DNA of 64,000 bases from Salipiger bermudensis (GCF_020171625.1 NZ_JAIUZY010000006.1:124001-188000), one strand, 5' to 3'. Shown: positions 44,733 through 53,337, numbered from the stretch's first letter. The notes: generated from the sequence alone by a model not told the origin. Program-made: numbers and translations.

Positions 44733-45653
44733 TCAGCCGGTCAGGCCGATCACCTCGGCGGCGTTGGTGGCCACCATCTTGTGGATCTGCTCGTCCGAGT
44801 AGCCCTGTTCGATGCAGATGGCGACGCCGCCCCGCATCCCCTCGAGCGGCAGCATGTTGCCAAGCTGGCCCATGTCCGAACACAGGATGGTGCGCTCCGG
44901 ACCGACATGGTCGATGAATTCGCGCAGCTCTTCGTTGGTCCGGTTGCGGAATTTCGAGCCTTCGACGAAATAGGCCAGCGAGTGCTCGAGATAGGCGCCC
45001 ATGTCCGCGATGGCTTTCATGTCCTCGACCGTCGCGCCGACGATGTCCTCGGGATGGGTGAAGATCAGCCGCTCGATGCCGCGCTTGCGCGCCTCCTCGA
45101 AGACGATGCGGGTTTCCGAGGCATGGATATGCCCGCTCGCGAGCGCCATGCCCGTGGCTGCCACGACATCCAGCACATCAAGGACCTCAGGCCGCAGCTT
45201 GCCGTCCTCGAACAGCGGAATGGCCTGCGCGGGCCGGATCTTCGCGGTCGAGGCCGGATGCACGGTGCCCGTCGCGTTGGCCCACTGCAGGTGGTTCTCG
45301 GCTGCAAGGGTCGGCAACCAGACGATCCGCCCGTCCGTGGCGGCGCAGTGTTCGACCGCAAAGGCGTTGAAGCCGCCGACCACGTTGTTGAGCACGATGC
45401 TCGAGAAGATCTGCGTCGTCAGGTCGGGATGGTGCGCGCGGATCAGCGCCGCGGTCATGGTCCCGGCATAGTCGTGATCCTTGGTCACGACCGCCGCAAA
45501 CCCGGCCTCCGACAGCCCCTTGACCAGATCCAGATGATCGATCGCCCGCTGAGCGATGGACGGACCGCTGTGCACATGCGGGTCCACGGCGCCGGTCAGG
45601 ATCTCGCTGATCCGGTCGGCCTGCTCGCGTTTGATCGTTTCGATGTCGGTCAT
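44733..45653 (-). CDS. DUF6282-type amidohydrolase-like metalloenzyme
   Basis: 306 residues. Seen: VDPHVHSGPS near residue 24 (H-x-H metal motif), AVVTKDHDY near 55 (candidate bridging Lys), ASGHIHASETRIVFEEA near 168 with further ligand His, IFTHPEDI near 195 and CSDMGQLGN near 260 (Asp). The order H-x-H, K, H, H, D is that of metal-dependent amidohydrolases, and I recall GAVDxHVHSGPS as the DUF6282 opening. Substrate unknown. GGAGG ribosome site. An operator like that near iclR lies 54 bases upstream, so it is probably part of the IclR regulon. Opposed to iclR with a 49-bp gap. Confidence 0.75.
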   Translation of the reverse strand: MTDIETIKREQADRISEILTGAVDPHVHSGPSIAQRAIDHLDLVKGLSEAGFAAVVTKDHDYAGTMTAALIRAHHPDLTTQIFSSIVLNNVVGGFNAFAVEHCAATDGRIVWLPTLAAENHLQWANATGTVHPASTAKIRPAQAIPLFEDGKLRPEVLDVLDVVAATGMALASGHIHASETRIVFEEARKRGIERLIFTHPEDIVGATVEDMKAIADMGAYLEHSLAYFVEGSKFRNRTNEELREFIDHVGPERTILCSDMGQLGNMLPLEGMRGGVAICIEQGYSDEQIHKMVATNAAEVIGLTG

Positions 45654-45706
45654 GGGTGTCCTCCAGTTTGGTCCGTGGCAGCAGTAGTTTCGCACAGCGC
45701 ACCCGA

Positions 45707-45723
45707 GTTCTGCTAAACGGAAC
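45707..45723. promoter_or_regulatory. IclR-type operator, copy 2
   Basis: GTTCT-GCTAAAC-GGAAC, matching the core of the 43787-43807 palindrome in arms, spacer length and spacer TAAC/AAAC end. Placed 54 bases before the DUF6282-type gene. Confidence 0.6.
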
Positions 45724-46142
45724 ATGCCCACGATTATTTTTAGCCCGGCGCATTGTCAAGCCTCGCCTTCCGCGCGGTGTGGCGCGCCCCGCCCCTACGC
45801 GCGTGTCCCTCCCCGCGCCTGCGAGGGATATGTCGAACCGAAGGCCGGTCCGAACGGCACCCGGACCGACGCTGCGCCTCTGGGCGGGCTTACGGCCGGC
45901 ACCTGTTCATCCACATGACCGGGATGGCGATGCCGCCTGGCAGCGCACCCGCGAGGTCGGCGCGCATGTTTCGCTTTCCGTGCCGATCGAGATGCAGATG
46001 CGCCACGGGATGCCGCCGATCCGGAAGGCGCCCGACCTCGGCATCACACGCGCCACGGTCAGTGAGTATTTGCAGCGCCTGACATAACGCGGGGCCCCAT
46101 CGCGCGGGCGTTCTCCACCGCTAAGACCGCCGCACCCGCAGT
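45724..46142. other. Intergenic stretch, possible HTH relic at its end
   Basis: No intact gene. At the end, about 46017-46087, a plus-strand frame reads PDLGITRATVSEYLQRL before a stop; this resembles a recognition helix such as in IS21 IstA (LGISRSTVSEYLRR). There is no domain around it. The stretch separates the IclR module from the LysR/TTT module. Confidence 0.35.
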
Positions 46143-47054
46143 TCAGCTCACCACGCCCGCGCGCTTGAGGCGGTCGATCTCGGAGGAGACCGCCTTCGCG
46201 AAGGCCAGCCCCACCGCGCTCAGCGGGCGGTCGCGCGGCACGAACTGTGCGATGTCCCAGGTGATCGCCGGGAGCAGTTGGTGCGACGTGACCTTGGCGG
46301 GGTCGAGCAGCTGGCTGGCCACCGGATCGACGATCGCCACGCCGACGCCGCGCTCGACCAGACGCACCACGCCGTGCAGCGTGCGCAGCTCGGCCGCGAT
46401 GGTGCGGTCGACGTTGATCGTCTCCATCATGTGATCGACGCGCTGGCGCAACGGGCTGCCCTCGGCGAGGTCGATGAACCACTCCTTGCGCAGACGCGGC
46501 AGCGGGATTTCCTCCACGTCGCCAAGGGGGTGCCCCTTGGGCAGGATGCAGCGCGCGGCGCAATGCGCCAGCGCGCGGGCATCTCCGCCGAACGCCTCGG
46601 CGTTGAGGGTGATCCCGAAGGCCAGATCGCAGCGCTGCTCGGAGATCATGCGCAGGAGCTCGGCCATGCCCACATCTACGATCTGCACGGTGGCCTGCGG
46701 ATGGCTCTCGCGGAAGCGCTGCAGCGCGTCGAGCAGGAAGGTGTCGCAGAAGATCGGCTGGGCGGCGATCACGAGGTGGCCGACCTGCCCGTTGGAGATC
46801 GCCACCGCCTCCTGTTCAAGGCTGCGCAGCCCGGCGAGATGATGCACCACCGACTGGTGGAATCGGAACGCCTCGGGTGTCGGTGCAAGGCGATTTCGTT
46901 TGCGCAGAAACAACTCGAAGCCGGTCTTCTCCTCCAGCGACGACAGCAGCCGGCTGACCATCGGCTGGCTGGTCTCAAGATCTTCGGCGGCCATTTTGAC
47001 CCCGCCGAGCCGCATATAGGCGTCAAAAGCCTCCAGTTCCCGTGTCTTGAACAT
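46143..47054 (-). CDS. LysR-family transcriptional regulator
   Basis: 303 residues. Seen: N-terminal HTH LEAFDAYMRLGGVKMAAEDLETSQPMVSRLLSSLEEKTGFELFLRK in parts (recognition helix SQPMVSRLLSSLE), and substrate domain with LVIAAQPIFCDTFLLDALQRF near 95 and ERGVGVAIVDPVASQ near 240. GGVKMAAEDLETSQPMVSR is typical of CysB-distant regulators next to TTT or amidase genes. Divergent from tctC at 47176 with a 121-bp region full of symmetry. It probably activates that TTT operon. Confidence 0.9.
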   Translation of the reverse strand: MFKTRELEAFDAYMRLGGVKMAAEDLETSQPMVSRLLSSLEEKTGFELFLRKRNRLAPTPEAFRFHQSVVHHLAGLRSLEQEAVAISNGQVGHLVIAAQPIFCDTFLLDALQRFRESHPQATVQIVDVGMAELLRMISEQRCDLAFGITLNAEAFGGDARALAHCAARCILPKGHPLGDVEEIPLPRLRKEWFIDLAEGSPLRQRVDHMMETINVDRTIAAELRTLHGVVRLVERGVGVAIVDPVASQLLDPAKVTSHQLLPAITWDIAQFVPRDRPLSAVGLAFAKAVSSEIDRLKRAGVVS

Positions 47055-47066
47055 CCCGCCCTCCCT

Positions 47067-47119
47067 CAGTATGCATTTTATGCAAACAGAACTGTTCTAT
47101 TGTCAATCTTCGCATACTG
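47067..47119. promoter_or_regulatory. LysR/tctC intergenic symmetry elements
   Basis: CAGTATGC at 47067-47074 recurs inverted as GCATACTG at 47112-47119. Between them AGAAC-T-GTTCT (47088-47098) is a perfect small palindrome, next to TATGCAAA. Widely spaced dyads are normal for LysR recognition and activation sites. The binding protein is inferred. Confidence 0.5.
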
Positions 47120-47175
47120 TGAATGCTGCGGCGCATCCAACAGGCCGGCCCAGCCGGCACAGATGTGAGGTAAAC

Positions 47176-48147
47176 ATGAAAAAGCTACTCGGAACGATCG
47201 CCCTCGCCGTGATCGCAGCAACCGGGCCCGCCGCGGCCCAGGACTATCCCGATCAGGCGGTGACCCTCGTGGTGCCCTACGGCCCCGGCGGCGCCTCGGA
47301 CCTCGCCGGACGTGCACTGGCAGAAACCGCGCAGCCCTTCCTCGGCCAGCCGGTCACCGTGATGAACAAGCCCGGCGCCGGCGGCATGAACGGCGCCCGC
47401 TCGGTCTCCGAGGCCGACGCTGACGGCTACACCCTGCTGCTCGCGCGCGTCGGCATGGCGCTGTCGCCCGCCGTGACCCCGGGCAACGCCGTGCCGTGGG
47501 ATGCCTACACCTTCCTCGGCGCGCTCGAAGCCACGCCGATGATCCTCGCGGTGCGGGCCGATGCGCCCTATGACAGCGCCGAAGAGCTGGTGACCGCGAT
47601 CAAGGACAGCAACGGCCGCATGACCTATGCCGCCTCGGGCGCCACCGCGATCGACGGCTTCACCACGCAGGCGCTGCTGGCCGACAACGATCTCGACCCG
47701 CTCACCGCCGCGACACTGGTGCCCTACAAGGGCGGCGGCGCGCTGGCCACCGCGCTGCTCGGCGGCCACGTCGACTTCGTCGCCATGGCGGCGGCCTCGC
47801 TGATGCCGCATATCGAAAGCGGCGACCTCAAGGCGCTGATGGTCTTCGCGCCCAAGCGCATGGACAGCCTGCCCGACGTCGCCACCGCGGCCGAGCTCGG
47901 CTACGAGAAGGCCGGCCAGATCGCCGGCTGGAGCGCGCTCTACGGTCCCAAGGACCTGCCCGAAGAGGTGACCGCCAAGTGGCAGGACGTGCTGGCCGAG
48001 GTCGCCACCGACGAGAAGTGGCTCGACCTCGCGGCGCGCCGCGGCTCGATCTCGACCATCGGCGACGTCGACATGAGCGACTACGCCCAGAGCCAGTACG
48101 AGCTGTTCCACGGCATGGCCGAGGAGTTCGGCTACCTGTCGAACTGA
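47176..48147 (+). CDS. tctC: TctC-type periplasmic solute-binding protein
   Basis: 323 residues with signal peptide ending GPAAAQ. Seen: YPDQAVTLVVPYGPGGASDLAGRA at the mature N-terminus, NKPGAGGMNGARSVSEADADGYTLLL in pieces, YAASGATAIDGFT and PYKGGGALATALLGGHVDF. Typical TctC/Bug pattern. GTGAGG ribosome site. It differs from the TctC at 8795 in both motifs and operon order, so it is not a recent duplicate. First gene of the LysR-controlled TTT operon. Confidence 0.9.
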   Translation: MKKLLGTIALAVIAATGPAAAQDYPDQAVTLVVPYGPGGASDLAGRALAETAQPFLGQPVTVMNKPGAGGMNGARSVSEADADGYTLLLARVGMALSPAVTPGNAVPWDAYTFLGALEATPMILAVRADAPYDSAEELVTAIKDSNGRMTYAASGATAIDGFTTQALLADNDLDPLTAATLVPYKGGGALATALLGGHVDFVAMAAASLMPHIESGDLKALMVFAPKRMDSLPDVATAAELGYEKAGQIAGWSALYGPKDLPEEVTAKWQDVLAEVATDEKWLDLAARRGSISTIGDVDMSDYAQSQYELFHGMAEEFGYLSN

Positions 48148-48282
48148 GCTCGGCGGGCCGCCCCTAGGCCCGGCTGACCTGACGACCGACCGGCGCGGCC
48201 CCCATGAGACGGGGCCGCGTCCCCGTCCCGCCCCGCGTCAGAGACCTGCCGCGCCGGGGCCCCTTCCTTCCCGGAGTGTCGT

Positions 48283-48777
48283 ATGCCCAAGCCCGTTCTG
48301 CGGGGGCTGATCATTGTCGCCTTCTTCGCGCTGACCGCCTTCGCCCTCGTTCCCGCCTTCGTGCCGCGCCCCGCCTTCATTCCCGGCTTCGCCCCGCCGC
48401 CGGACATGTGGCCGCGGACCGTCTCGCTCGTGGGGATCGCGCTCGGCGCGCTGGCGCTGCTCTTCGCCGTCTTCCGTCCGCACCCCGACGAGGCCCCGAT
48501 CGAGACCGACGGCAGCAGCCCCGCCCGCATGGCCGGGCGCTTCGCCGGGCTGATGCTGGCCTTCGTGCTGTTCCTCGTGGCCATTCCGCTGCTCGGATTC
48601 CTTGTCTCGACGATGATGCTCACGCTTTGCATCGTGCTGATGACCGGCGAGCGCGGCCACCGCATCTGGATCGCCCTGCTCGCCTTCGGCGCGCCGATCC
48701 TGCTGCAGCTCTTCTTCCATTCCGCGCTCGGCACGCAGTTCCCGAAGGGCGTGCTGACGAAGCCCTTCGGCTTCTGA
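48283..48777 (+). CDS. tctB: TctB small permease subunit
   Basis: 164 residues with four membrane segments. Seen: LIIVAFFALTAFALVPAFVP, the PPPDMWPRTVSLVGIALG segment (D-x-x-P family motif), FVLFLVAIPLLGFLVSTM and IALLAFGAPILLQLFFHSALG. CGGAG ribosome site. It precedes tctA by 12 bases. Confidence 0.85.
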   Translation: MPKPVLRGLIIVAFFALTAFALVPAFVPRPAFIPGFAPPPDMWPRTVSLVGIALGALALLFAVFRPHPDEAPIETDGSSPARMAGRFAGLMLAFVLFLVAIPLLGFLVSTMMLTLCIVLMTGERGHRIWIALLAFGAPILLQLFFHSALGTQFPKGVLTKPFGF

Positions 48778-48789
48778 TCGGAGATTCCC

Positions 48790-50280
48790 ATGCTCAATGA
48801 AATCCTCTCCGCCCTCGTGGCCGTGGCGACCCTGCAGAACCTGCTGATCATGATCGCGGGCATCTGGGGCGGTGTCATCGTCGGCGCCATCCCCGGCATG
48901 ACCGGCACCATGGCCGTCACACTCGCGCTGCCCTTCACCTTCTACATGGACCCGGTGCCCTCGATCCTGCTGCTGGTCGCGCTCTACAAGGGTTCGACCT
49001 ATGGTGGTTCGGTCTCGGCCATCCTGATCAAGACGCCGGGCACCGCCTCGGCCGCCTGCACCGCGCTCGACGGCTACCCGCTGGCGCAGCAGGGCAAGGC
49101 CGGCAAGGCGCTCAACATGGCGCTCTATTCCTCGGTCACCGGCGACTTCATCTCCAACCTGTCGCTGATCTTCTTCGCCGCGCCGCTCGCCGTTCTGGCG
49201 CTGCGCATCGGCCCGCCCGAGTTCTTCATGCTGATGCTGTTCGCGCTGACCACCGTGGCCGGCGTCTCGGGCAGCTCGCTGCTGATGGGGCTGGTCTCGG
49301 CGGCGCTGGGTCTGCTGCTGGCGACCGTGGGCGAGGACATGTACGGCTCGTTCCGCTTCGCCTTCACCCCCGACATGCAGGCCGGCCTGTCGATCGCGCC
49401 GGTGCTCATCGGCCTCTTCGCCCTGCCCGAGCTGATCAAGCTGGTGGTGATGCGCGCCAGCAAGCAGGAAGAGGCGGCCACGCTGGGGGCGCAGCACGTG
49501 ACCCGCGCGGAGTTCATGGGCTCGCTCAAGACCATCCTTAAGGGCTCGGTGATCGGCTCGGTTCTGGGCGCCATTCCCGGCATCGGCCCGTCCTCGGCGG
49601 CGTTCTTCTCCTATGGCGAGGCGCAGCGCAGCTCCAAGAACGGCGGCAATTTCGGCAAGGGCGAGCTCGAGGGCATCGCCGCGTCGGAATCGGCCAACAA
49701 CGGCGCCTGCGGCGCCACGATGATCCCGCTGCTGGCTCTTGGCGTGCCCGGCGACGTGATCACCGGGGTCATGCTGGGCGCCTTCATGATCCAGGGTCTC
49801 ACCCCCGGGCCGCTGCTGTTCCAGACCAACATCCACGAGGTCTACATGCTGCTGATCGGGATGCTGGTCTCGTCGGTGCTGCTGTTCTTCGCCGGCAAGG
49901 CGACGATGCGGATGTTCGCCAAGGTCTCGCACATCCCGCCGACCCTGCTGACGCCGCTGGTGCTGCTGCTGTGCATCTTCGGCATCTACTCGATCGCCTC
50001 GAGCCCGTTCGACGTGGCGGTGCTGCTGGTGATGGGCGTGGTGGGCTTCGGGATGTTCCTGCTCAATATCCCGGCGGCACCCTTCCTCATCGCCTTCATT
50101 CTCGGCCCGATGCTGGAAGAGAACCTGCGCCGTGCGCTGGCGATTTCGCGCGGCGAGCCGTCCGTGCTGCTGTCCTCGCCGATCACATGGGTGTTTGCCG
50201 CGCTCATCGTGTTCGTCCTGATCCTCACGGTGCGCCGCGAAATCCTCAAATCCAAGACAGAAAGACGAGTTGCCCAATGA
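48790..50280 (+). CDS. tctA: TctA large permease of the second TTT system
   Basis: 496 residues. Seen: IIVGAIPGMTGTMAVTLALP near residue 33, YKGSTYGGSVSAILIKTPGTASA near 70, GAIPGIGPSSAAFFSYGEAQRSS in pieces, AASESANNGACGATMIPLLALGVPGD near 300 and LTPGPLLF. All conserved TctA glycine/proline loops are present. Its stop overlaps the M20 deacylase start (ATGA), coupling import to processing. Confidence 0.95.
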   Translation: MLNEILSALVAVATLQNLLIMIAGIWGGVIVGAIPGMTGTMAVTLALPFTFYMDPVPSILLLVALYKGSTYGGSVSAILIKTPGTASAACTALDGYPLAQQGKAGKALNMALYSSVTGDFISNLSLIFFAAPLAVLALRIGPPEFFMLMLFALTTVAGVSGSSLLMGLVSAALGLLLATVGEDMYGSFRFAFTPDMQAGLSIAPVLIGLFALPELIKLVVMRASKQEEAATLGAQHVTRAEFMGSLKTILKGSVIGSVLGAIPGIGPSSAAFFSYGEAQRSSKNGGNFGKGELEGIAASESANNGACGATMIPLLALGVPGDVITGVMLGAFMIQGLTPGPLLFQTNIHEVYMLLIGMLVSSVLLFFAGKATMRMFAKVSHIPPTLLTPLVLLLCIFGIYSIASSPFDVAVLLVMGVVGFGMFLLNIPAAPFLIAFILGPMLEENLRRALAISRGEPSVLLSSPITWVFAALIVFVLILTVRREILKSKTERRVAQ

Positions 50281-51494
50281 CCCTGCAGAGCGAGACCCAG
50301 CCCGCCGCCCAAGACCGGCAGGCCAGCGCCGCGCAGCACCTTGCGGAGCTGATCGCCTTTGACACGGTGTCGCGCAACGGCAACCGCGCGCTGATCGATC
50401 ACATGGCGGCCTATCTCGAAGGGCTGGGCGCGCGCATCACCATCCTGCCCGACGAGACCGGCGCCAAGGCCAATCTCGTTGCCGCCTTCGGCCCCGAGGG
50501 GGTCGCGGGCGTGGTCTGGTCGGGCCACACTGACGTGGTCCCGGCGGACGAGCCGGAATGGCAGAGCGATCCCTTCACCGCCGAGATCCGCGACCGCAAG
50601 CTCTACGGACGCGGCGCCTGCGACATGAAGGGCTTTGCCGCCTGCGCCATGGCCGTCGCGCCGCAGCTGGCTGCCGCGCAGCTCTCGCGCCCGGTGTATT
50701 TCTGCTTCTCCTATGACGAGGAAGTCGGCTGCCTTGGCGCGCCGGCGATCGCGCGGCATCTGGCGGCGCTGCCGGTGCCGCCCGAGTTCGCGATCATCGG
50801 CGAGCCGTCGATGATGGAACTGGTGACCGGCCAGAAGGGCAAGATCGCCATGCGCGCGCAGGTCACCGGCACGTCGGGGCACTCGTCCTTCGCGCCCGAG
50901 CATGTCAACGCCGTCGAATACGCCGCCCGCGCCATCGCTTTGATCTCGGAGCGCGGCCGGCGCTACGAGGCCGAAGGTCCGTTCGACCACGATTTCACCG
51001 TGCCGCACGCGACCATGCTGGCCACGATGATCGAGGGCGGGGTCGCGACCAACGTAACCCCCGAGAGCTGCAGCTTCACCTTCGAGCTGCGCTCGATCGC
51101 CGGCATGGACCCCGAGGCCGACATGGCCGAGCTGCTGGCACGGATCGAGTCCGAGGTCGGCGCCGAGATGGCCGCCAAGACCGCCGGGACCGGCATCGCC
51201 TTCGAGCGGATCTTTTCCTACCCGCCGATGGGCGAGGCACGCAACACGCCGGGCTTTGCCCGCTACGCCCGGCGCATGCCCGAGGCGTGGGGTGGCAAGG
51301 TCTCCTACGGCTCCGAGGGCGGCATCTTCGAGCTGACCGGCGGCATCCCGTCGGTGATCGTCGGGCCGGGCTCGATCGAGCAGGCGCACAAGCCGAACGA
51401 GTTCGTGGCGCTCGACCAGCTCGACGCCTGCGTCGCGTTCCTCGAGGGCTTCGTGGAAGAGCTGAGCGCGTCTCCGACCGAGGCGCGTGGCTGA
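50277..51494 (+). CDS. M20 metallopeptidase, ArgE/acetylornithine deacetylase type
   Basis: 405 residues. Seen: WSGHTDVVPADEPEWQSDPF near residue 80 with metal His and Asp, YGRGACDMKGFAACAM near 105 with bridging Asp, SYDEEVGCLGA near 140 with catalytic Glu pair, GEPSMMELVTGQKGK near 175 and TSGHSSFAPEHVNA. Matches acetylornithine deacetylase more than dipeptidase. It follows tctA with an ATGA overlap and is far from arginine genes, so it probably removes an acyl group from an N-acyl amino acid imported by this TTT system. The true arg gene function cannot be excluded. Confidence 0.85.
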   Translation: MTLQSETQPAAQDRQASAAQHLAELIAFDTVSRNGNRALIDHMAAYLEGLGARITILPDETGAKANLVAAFGPEGVAGVVWSGHTDVVPADEPEWQSDPFTAEIRDRKLYGRGACDMKGFAACAMAVAPQLAAAQLSRPVYFCFSYDEEVGCLGAPAIARHLAALPVPPEFAIIGEPSMMELVTGQKGKIAMRAQVTGTSGHSSFAPEHVNAVEYAARAIALISERGRRYEAEGPFDHDFTVPHATMLATMIEGGVATNVTPESCSFTFELRSIAGMDPEADMAELLARIESEVGAEMAAKTAGTGIAFERIFSYPPMGEARNTPGFARYARRMPEAWGGKVSYGSEGGIFELTGGIPSVIVGPGSIEQAHKPNEFVALDQLDACVAFLEGFVEELSASPTEARG

Positions 51495-51660
51495 TCATTG
51501 ACGTGCGGCCGGGGCGGGGAAATCCTCGCTCCGGCGTCTTCCCGTTGCCGCGCGCTGCGGAAAACGCTGGGCGGACGCGTCGGCCGGGCCTCTGCCCTCA
51601 CGCACCGGGAGGAGTGGCGGCAAACCGGCGCAACTTGCCATCTTTGGCATATCTCCCCAA

Positions 51661-51680
51661 ATACAACAAACCTGTTGTAT
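51661..51680. promoter_or_regulatory. hipBA operator
   Basis: ATACAACA-AACC-TGTTGTAT is a perfect 8-bp inverted repeat 64 bases before hipB. TGGCATATCT also occurs twice flanking it (about 51646 and 51700). A TATACT -10-like box lies at 51687-51692. Autorepression by HipB at such sites is established for the family. Confidence 0.7.
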
Positions 51681-51743
51681 ATTGCTTATACTACATGAAT
51701 GGCATATCTTGGGATTTCCACACGGATGGCGTAAAGGTGTTCC

Positions 51744-52010
51744 ATGCAGGCGATCCCGTTCCGCGACGCGTCCTCGCTCGGCCACGCGATCCGCCGCCTC
51801 CGCAAGGAGAGAGGCTGGTCTCAGGCCGATCTCGCGCGTCTTGCGGGCACCGACGCGCGCCAGATCTCGCGCATTGAAACCGCCGCGCACGAGCCGAAGC
51901 TGAGCCTTCTGCTCGCGGTCATCGCCGCGCTCGACCTCGACCTCGCGCTCCTGCCCCGGCAAGGCGGCTCGCCCGGAACCGCCCGCCCCCGGCCCGAAGA
52001 CATCTTCTGA
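51744..52010 (+). CDS. hipB: HipB-type antitoxin
   Basis: 88 residues, XRE-type HTH. Seen: LGHAIRRLRKERGWSQADLARLAGTDARQISRIE in parts (SQADLARLAGTDARQISRIE is the recognition region), then PKLSLLLAVIAALDLDLALLPR, the dimer strand. Overlaps hipA by one base (TGATG). It should neutralise HipA and repress the operon. Confidence 0.9.
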   Translation: MQAIPFRDASSLGHAIRRLRKERGWSQADLARLAGTDARQISRIETAAHEPKLSLLLAVIAALDLDLALLPRQGGSPGTARPRPEDIF

Positions 52011-53329
52011 TGGGCCGCAAGCCTCTTGCCCGCACACTCGACGTTCATGTCAACGGACGGCTGGCCGGATACTACCGCTACCGTCCCTCCGCCGGCGCGA
52101 GTTTCCAGTACGCCGAAGACTGGCTCGGCTGGGCCTACGCCTTTCCGATCTCGCGCCGCCTGCCGCTCGGCCCCGATCTCCGCGCCGGCGATGAGGTGGA
52201 CGCGGTGTTCGAGAACCTGCTGCCCGACGGGCCGGAGCTGCGAAAGAAGATCGCCGAGCGCACCGAGGCGCGCAGCGACCGCCCGCATGACCTTCTGGCC
52301 GCGATTGGCCAGGATTGCGTCGGCGCGATGCAGTTCCTGCCGCATGGCGCGTCCCCCTCCGACCCGTTTCGCATCGACGGCACGCCGCAATCCGACGCCG
52401 AGATCGCCGACACGCTCAGGTCGCTGAGCACCACCCCGCTGGGCATCGCGCCCGACGCGCCGTTTCGGATCTCGCTCGCCGGCGCGCAGGAGAAGACCGC
52501 CTATCTGCGCAAGGACGGCCTCTGGCTGCGCCCGATCGGCGCGACCCCGACGACGCATATCTTCAAGCGCCCCATGGGCCTTGTGGGCGGCGGTCTGGAC
52601 CTGAGTGGCAGCGTCAAGAACGAGTATTTCTGCCTGTTGCTTGCCCGCGAGATGGGGCTGCCGGCGACCCGCGCCGAGATCCACCGCTTCGAGGACCAGA
52701 CCGCGCTGGTGGTCGAGCGCTTCGACCGGCGACCAAGACGGGCCGGCGGTCTCGTGCGGGTGCCGCAGGAGGACTTTCTGCAGGCGATGGGCCGGTTCTC
52801 GGCCGAGAAGTACCAGCAGCACGGCGGGCCTTCGATGGCGGAGTGCTTCACGCTGCTGCAGCAGTCCGACACCCCGATCGACGATCAGACCGCGTTCCTC
52901 AAGGCGCAGATCTTCAACTGGATGATCGCGGCGATCGACGGCCACGCCAAGAACTACTCGATCTTTCTCGAGGGCGACGGCTTTCGCATGACGCCGCTCT
53001 ACGACATCATGAGCGCGGCGCCCAAGCGCCTGAGCGCGGGGTTCCGGCACAAGGACCTGCAACTGGCCATGTCGGTCGGCAGGCGCGGCCACTATCGCCT
53101 CGACAAGATCCTGCCGCGGCATTTCGACGAGACCGCACATCGCGCCGGCGTGCCGCTCGAGGCGCGCCATCGTGCCGTGCACGAGATCCTGAGCGCCGCG
53201 CCCGGGGCGCTCCAGCGTGCCCTCGACCGCCTGCCCGACAGCGTGCCTGAGGACACCGCGCAGCAGATCGTCGACCATGCGGCGGACAGGCTCAAGCTCC
53301 TCGAGGCCTTCTCAGCGACACTGGACTGA
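52010..53329 (+). CDS. hipA: HipA-type serine/threonine kinase toxin
   Basis: 439 residues, the usual HipA length; HipA phosphorylates glutamyl-tRNA synthetase in E. coli and causes dormancy. Seen: N-terminal subdomain LDVHVNGRLAGYYRY, FENLLPDGPELRKKIA near 75 (N-lobe family motif), FRISLAGAQEKTAYLR near 150, matching the E. coli segment that carries the autophosphorylated Ser, catalytic AAIDGHAKNYSIF near 310 and metal-binding YDIMSA near 335. All catalytic residues are present, so it is likely active. Which protein is its target is not visible here. Confidence 0.92.
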   Translation: MGRKPLARTLDVHVNGRLAGYYRYRPSAGASFQYAEDWLGWAYAFPISRRLPLGPDLRAGDEVDAVFENLLPDGPELRKKIAERTEARSDRPHDLLAAIGQDCVGAMQFLPHGASPSDPFRIDGTPQSDAEIADTLRSLSTTPLGIAPDAPFRISLAGAQEKTAYLRKDGLWLRPIGATPTTHIFKRPMGLVGGGLDLSGSVKNEYFCLLLAREMGLPATRAEIHRFEDQTALVVERFDRRPRRAGGLVRVPQEDFLQAMGRFSAEKYQQHGGPSMAECFTLLQQSDTPIDDQTAFLKAQIFNWMIAAIDGHAKNYSIFLEGDGFRMTPLYDIMSAAPKRLSAGFRHKDLQLAMSVGRRGHYRLDKILPRHFDETAHRAGVPLEARHRAVHEILSAAPGALQRALDRLPDSVPEDTAQQIVDHAADRLKLLEAFSATLD

Positions 53330-53337
53330 GACGAGAG

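Noticed and set aside
48238-50277. A 679-codon antisense frame over tctB/tctA
   Set aside because: Low-complexity Q/H/R/E-rich shadow; the plus strand carries all TctA motifs.
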